Origin: Desulfonatronospira sp.
GTDB lineage: Bacteria; Desulfobacterota; Desulfovibrionia; Desulfovibrionales; Desulfonatronovibrionaceae
Assembly (NCBI GenBank): GCA_007127015.1
Contig: SLAE01000185.1
Coordinates: 1-7,533, forward strand
Direction of reading: 5' to 3'
DNA length: 7,533 bases
Position numbers and translations under genes: made by a program. Numbering within the stretch: the stretch's first letter is position 1; every line of letters starts with the position of its first letter. Positions 5,579 to 7,533 of this stretch are shown here, piece by piece. The notes under the pieces are model-generated. The model saw only the letters and a list, made by a program, of their open reading frames with translations. It was not told the DNA's origin and ran no database searches.

Positions 5579-6631
5579 TCAGGGCATCAATGGAGCATTG
5601 CTTATGCCCAGCCCGGGCTCATAACCGGCCATGAGGTTGGCGTTGGCTACCGCCTGACCTGAAGCGCCCCGGCACAGGTTGTCTATGCAGGAGACGATGA
5701 TCAGCCTGTCAGTGCGTTTGTCCATTACAAAGCCAAGATCACAGAACATGCTTCCGCGCACCCATCTGGTTTCTGGAAAGACGTTTTCAGGAAGAACGCG
5801 CACCCATGGACTTTCCCGGTAGAACTCCTGATATGCGCTTCGCAGCTCATTAACATCCGCTCCCTCTTTCAGCCGCACGTAACAGGTGCTTAAAATCCCG
5901 CGATTCAGGGGTACCAGATGGGGGCTGAAAGTAATGAGGACTTCCTGACCTGCCGCCCTGGATAGTTCCTGCTCCATTTCGGGCGTATGCCTGTGCCTGC
6001 CCAGGCTGTAGCCCCGCAAGCTGTCCGCGACCTCACTGAACAAAGTTGCTGTCTTGGCGCTGCGGCCTGCGCCGCTGGCTCCGGATTTGCTGTCAATGAT
6101 GATTTCCCGGACATCCAGAAGATTGTGGCGCAAACCGGGATATAGAGCCAGGATCACAGAAGTGGGATAGCATCCCGGATTAGCCACAAGTTCGGCCTGG
6201 GCAATCTCCTGAGCGTAGATCTCCGGCAGTCCGTATACTGAACTCTGAAGCAGATTCAGCTGAGTGTGTTCGACCTCGTACCAGTCCGTGTATACCTGGT
6301 CATTCCTGAGCCGGAAATCAGCACTCAAATCAACCACCTTGACCTTTCTGGACACAAAGTCCGCAGCCATGTCCATGGCCGTTTTGTGCGGCACAGCCAG
6401 AAAAACCAAGTCGCAGTCCCTGGAAATAAGTTCGGGATCGGGATAGATTACAGGCATCAAGCCTGCACAGGTGCCTCTAAAAAAAGGAAAAAGCTCCTGC
6501 AGGGCTCTGCCGGCATGGGAACGAGATGCTACCGAACCAAGTTCAAAACCCGGGTGTTCATTTAAAATGCGAACCAGTTCCATGCCCGCATAGCCGGTTA
6601 CTCCCACCACTCCAACGTTCAACTTCTGCAT
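5579..6631 (-). CDS. argC: N-acetyl-gamma-glutamyl-phosphate reductase
   Basis: ArgC reduces N-acetyl-glutamyl 5-phosphate with NADPH to the semialdehyde, the third step of arginine (ornithine) biosynthesis, in the cytoplasm. The 350-residue protein is full length. It shows the NADP-binding GVTGYAGMELVRIL (10-23), FLAVPHKTAM (77-86), VDLSADFRL (100-108), YGLPE (133-137), the catalytic ANPGCYPTS with Cys154, SKSGASGAGR (181-190), GRHRHTPEME with catalytic-site His213/His215, FSPHLVPLNRGI (235-246) and the C-terminal DNLCRGASGQAVANANLM. Every key position I know is kept. The start is supported by AGGGGG four bases before the ATG, just after a leader hairpin. It stands alone on its strand here; no other arg gene is in view. 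Confidence 0.97.
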   Translation of the reverse strand: MQKLNVGVVGVTGYAGMELVRILNEHPGFELGSVASRSHAGRALQELFPFFRGTCAGLMPVIYPDPELISRDCDLVFLAVPHKTAMDMAADFVSRKVKVVDLSADFRLRNDQVYTDWYEVEHTQLNLLQSSVYGLPEIYAQEIAQAELVANPGCYPTSVILALYPGLRHNLLDVREIIIDSKSGASGAGRSAKTATLFSEVADSLRGYSLGRHRHTPEMEQELSRAAGQEVLITFSPHLVPLNRGILSTCYVRLKEGADVNELRSAYQEFYRESPWVRVLPENVFPETRWVRGSMFCDLGFVMDKRTDRLIIVSCIDNLCRGASGQAVANANLMAGYEPGLGISNAPLMP

Positions 6632-6648
6632 AAAGCCCCCTGATCACA

Positions 6649-6669
6649 ACCAGGCGGATCAAGCCTGGT
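6649..6669 (-). promoter_or_regulatory. Hairpin in the argC leader
   Basis: ACCAGGC (6649-6655) and GCCTGGT (6663-6669) form a perfect seven-pair stem with a seven-base loop, ending 17 bases upstream of the argC ATG on the minus strand. It has no following T-run, so it is not an intrinsic terminator. It could be an operator or an mRNA structure controlling argC translation or stability. It does not resemble the ARG box of ArgR. Role inferred only from position. Confidence 0.4.
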
Positions 6670-6740
6670 AATACTTGATATTTGTCTCCATTATTAATGC
6701 TGCAGAGAAACTTTTTTTCCTGAACTATCCTGCGTTCCCG

Positions 6741-6815
6741 TCCCGGATCTGGTCCAGGATGACGGATCCGGAGATCTGGATTTTTATCCGGATTAATTTT
6801 TCCGGATTTACGGAT
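6741..6815. repeat. Cluster of short inverted repeats built on TCCGGAT
   Basis: Three TCCGGA palindromes (6767, 6787, 6801) and related CGGAT words pack into 75 bases. They make several overlapping stems: TCCCGGA / TCCAGGA (6741-6747 with 6753-6759, one mismatch, five-base loop); ATCTGGAT / ATCCGGAT (6774-6781 with 6786-6793, TTTT loop, one G-U pair); and the competing perfect ATCCGGA / TCCGGAT (6786-6792 with 6801-6807). The first stem, followed by TGACGG, resembles dispersed intergenic palindromes common in proteobacteria. The second is followed by TAATTTTT and could act as a plus-strand terminator, although no plus-strand gene lies directly upstream. Confidence 0.5.
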
Positions 6816-6927
6816 TTGCGAAAATAAATATCGCTTTAGTGTCAAAAATATCTATTTATTAATAGTAAAGAACTTTCAATTATGTCAACTGATAAGACAA
6901 TTCCCACGTAGAATCACAATTTGTGCA

Positions 6928-6957
6928 TTGACTTATATCGATTCTGATGAGTATATG
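6928..6957 (+). promoter_or_regulatory. Possible sigma70 promoter for the small lipoprotein gene
   Basis: TTGACT (6928-6933, five of six consensus bases) and TATATG (6952-6957, four of six) are separated by 18 bases. Transcription would start near 6964, giving a leader of about 84 bases that includes the hairpin at 6984-7010. Moderate match only. Confidence 0.4.
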
Positions 6958-6983
6958 CCTGAGTTCAATGCGTGATCTTCAGG

Positions 6984-7010
6984 AGCAGGATTTGCCGCGC
7001 GTGTCCTGCT
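6984..7010 (+). promoter_or_regulatory. Leader hairpin upstream of the small lipoprotein gene
   Basis: AGCAGGA (6984-6990) pairs perfectly with TCCTGCT (7004-7010) around a 13-base GC-rich loop. It falls between the predicted transcription start and the ribosome site at 7034-7040. No T-run follows. It may stabilise the 5' end or control translation; I recognise no riboswitch class. Confidence 0.35.
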
Positions 7011-7033
7011 GATCTGATGTTTAAATCTTAACA

Positions 7034-7040
7034 AAAGGAG
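7034..7040 (+). promoter_or_regulatory. Ribosome binding site that decides the small lipoprotein start
   Basis: AAAGGAG (7034-7040) ends one base before the ATG at 7042 but seven bases before the in-frame ATG at 7048. Only the second has workable spacing, so 7048 is taken as the start. Confidence 0.6.
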
Positions 7041-7047
7041 CATGATC

Positions 7048-7233
7048 ATGAAACTGCCATCATTAATTTTTGCAATTTTTTTAAGCTGTTTTCTCGTCTT
7101 CGGCACTTTAGGCTGCAGCGAAGAACATTATTCAGTTCAAACCGAAATGACAGAAGATCTGTCCCCGCGGGCTATTGATCCGGTTGAGCCGCACCCTGTT
7201 TTGCCCGATTCCGCATTCCCGGACAATAACTGA
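7048..7233 (+). CDS. Small predicted lipoprotein / secreted peptide, unknown function
   Basis: A 61-residue product with a classic export signal: MKLPSLIFAIFLSCFLVFGTLGC, one lysine then a long hydrophobic run ending at Cys23. The lipobox is imperfect (Thr at -3, Leu at -2, Gly at -1), so lipidation is likely but not certain; if lipidated, Ser at +2 predicts the outer membrane. The mature part is only about 39 residues, acidic and proline-rich (six Pro, seven Asp/Glu) and probably unstructured. I recognise no family. Small Pro-rich lipopeptides of this kind can be envelope tethers or entericidin-like, but nothing here shows that. It has its own promoter-like pair and a strong ribosome site, which argues that it is a real gene despite its size. 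Codon use looks ordinary for the window. Confidence 0.6.
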   Translation: MKLPSLIFAIFLSCFLVFGTLGCSEEHYSVQTEMTEDLSPRAIDPVEPHPVLPDSAFPDNN

Positions 7234-7236
7234 TAA

Positions 7237-7299
7237 CTGATGGTTGCTTAAACCATCAGCCGCATAATTCGGCCGTTTCGCCGAACTGCTGGGTTAAGC
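7237..7299 (+). promoter_or_regulatory. Two adjacent hairpins with a competing alternative pairing, before the glycosyltransferase gene
   Basis: CTGATGGTT (7237-7245) pairs perfectly with AACCATCAG (7251-7259) around GCTTA. TTCGGC (7268-7273) pairs with GCCGAA (7280-7285) around six bases. GCTGGGTTAAGC (7288-7299) can instead pair with 7246-7260, giving 12 pairs with two small bulges and breaking the first hairpin. No T-run follows the first two stems, so neither is a standard intrinsic terminator. The block fills most of the 88 bases between the small lipoprotein stop and the glycosyltransferase start, where it could end, attenuate or process the transcript. Confidence 0.45.
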
Positions 7300-7321
7300 T
7301 GATCCTGACCTGTAAGCCGGC

Positions 7322-7533
7322 ATGAACATCCTGCAGATAAATACTGAAAAAACCTGGCGCGGAGGCGAACGGCAAACCCTTTTGACCATGCAGGGCCTGA
7401 GCCTGGAAGGTTATCCCAGCAGTCTTTTATGCCTGGAAGGCTATCCTCTGGCCAGAAAGGCCAGGGAGCTTTCCCTGCCGGTCATCGGCGTCAAGGGCCA
7501 ACTGGGGGCTTACAGATATCTGCTCACCAGGGG
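7322..7533 (+). CDS. Glycosyltransferase, N-terminal part (family 4 / group 1 type; continues beyond window)
   Basis: Seventy codons read through to the right edge without a stop. The protein opens with MNILQINTEKTWRGGERQTLL, then MQGLSLEGYP. A first beta strand followed by a W-R-G-G-E-x-Q loop is typical of the N-terminal domain of GT-B fold, family-4 glycosyltransferases, where the Gly-Gly loop binds the acceptor. The sugar donor cannot be told because the C-terminal nucleotide-sugar domain is outside the window; an LPS or other surface polysaccharide role is likely by family. The ATG at 7322 is supported by the family-like N-terminus, but there is no strong Shine-Dalgarno (only the weak AAGCCGG region upstream). 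A ten-residue internal echo, SLEGYPSS and CLEGYPLA, is encoded by a near-identical 16-base repeat at 7401 and 7431. Confidence 0.8.
   Translation, partial: MNILQINTEKTWRGGERQTLLTMQGLSLEGYPSSLLCLEGYPLARKARELSLPVIGVKGQLGAYRYLLTR

Larger units (their letters stand above)
6632..7047. other. Noncoding divergent region between argC and the small lipoprotein gene
   Basis: About 415 bases without a credible gene. The open frame crossing 6558-6845 on the minus strand has no family resemblance; its Arg/Pro/Asp-rich middle is simply the translated repeat cluster. From left to right the region holds the argC leader hairpin (6649-6669), the TCCGGAT repeat cluster (6741-6815), an AT-rich stretch (about 6825-6900), a promoter-like pair (6928-6957) and a second hairpin (6984-7010). 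I did not find a convincing promoter for argC or an ARG-box-like pair. Confidence 0.6.

Noticed and set aside
5450..5662. 70-codon plus-strand frame spanning the cobO-argC gap
   Set aside because: It overlaps the ends of two well-supported genes, has no ribosome site and no recognisable motif.
6558..6845. 95-codon open frame on the minus strand upstream of argC
   Set aside because: It overlaps the argC 5' end in another frame, has no family resemblance, and its central Arg/Pro/Asp-rich segment is the translation of the TCCGGAT repeat cluster.
7237..7259. Intrinsic terminator for the small lipoprotein gene
   Set aside because: The nine-pair stem is good, but it is followed by CCGCATAATTCGG rather than a T-run, so it is reported only as a hairpin.

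Overview
The window is about 7.5 kb of moderate-GC bacterial chromosome. It most likely comes from a sulfate-reducing member of the Desulfovibrionales (Desulfobacterota). This is inferred from the gene types and their arrangement: an N-terminal Rossmann-like domain fused to a PAS domain, a YkgJ-type cysteine-cluster protein beside a shikimate-kinase-like gene, and a gmhA / FmdB / amidohydrolase / corrinoid adenosyltransferase run. No 16S or tRNA gene is present to confirm the taxon, and I see no mobile element or CRISPR array.

Left block, minus strand (1-2420, read right to left). A divergent shikimate-kinase-fold P-loop kinase overlaps a cysteine-cluster (YkgJ-like) protein. These are followed by a predicted outer-membrane lipoprotein of unknown function and, after a gap of about 120 bases, by the first 196 codons of a signalling protein that runs off the left edge. 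The last gene was found by translating the edge of the sequence, where it has no stop codon.

Middle block, plus strand (2623-5490). A good sigma70-type promoter precedes gmhA (sedoheptulose-7-phosphate isomerase, LPS heptose). It is followed by a small FmdB-type zinc-ribbon protein, an MTA/SAH-deaminase-type amidohydrolase, and a cob(I)alamin adenosyltransferase that starts with TTG inside the end of the deaminase gene. Spacing (60 nt, 30 nt, 31-nt overlap) suggests one transcript. LPS precursor synthesis, salvage of SAM by-products and cobamide activation would then share an operon; this is a mixed housekeeping group rather than one obvious pathway.

Right block. argC (arginine biosynthesis) lies on the minus strand and converges on the adenosyltransferase gene. 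Its start is followed by about 415 noncoding bases holding a leader hairpin, a cluster of TCCGGAT-type inverted repeats, and a promoter for a 61-residue lipoprotein-like peptide on the plus strand. Two adjacent hairpins then lead to the first 70 codons of a family-4-type glycosyltransferase that runs off the right edge.

Overall this is a mostly ordinary housekeeping region. The points most worth a second look are the shikimate-kinase-like protein with two altered substrate-site positions, the Rossmann-PAS fusion, the repeat-rich argC upstream region and the tandem hairpins before the glycosyltransferase. I found no clear sign of a new defence or mobile system.
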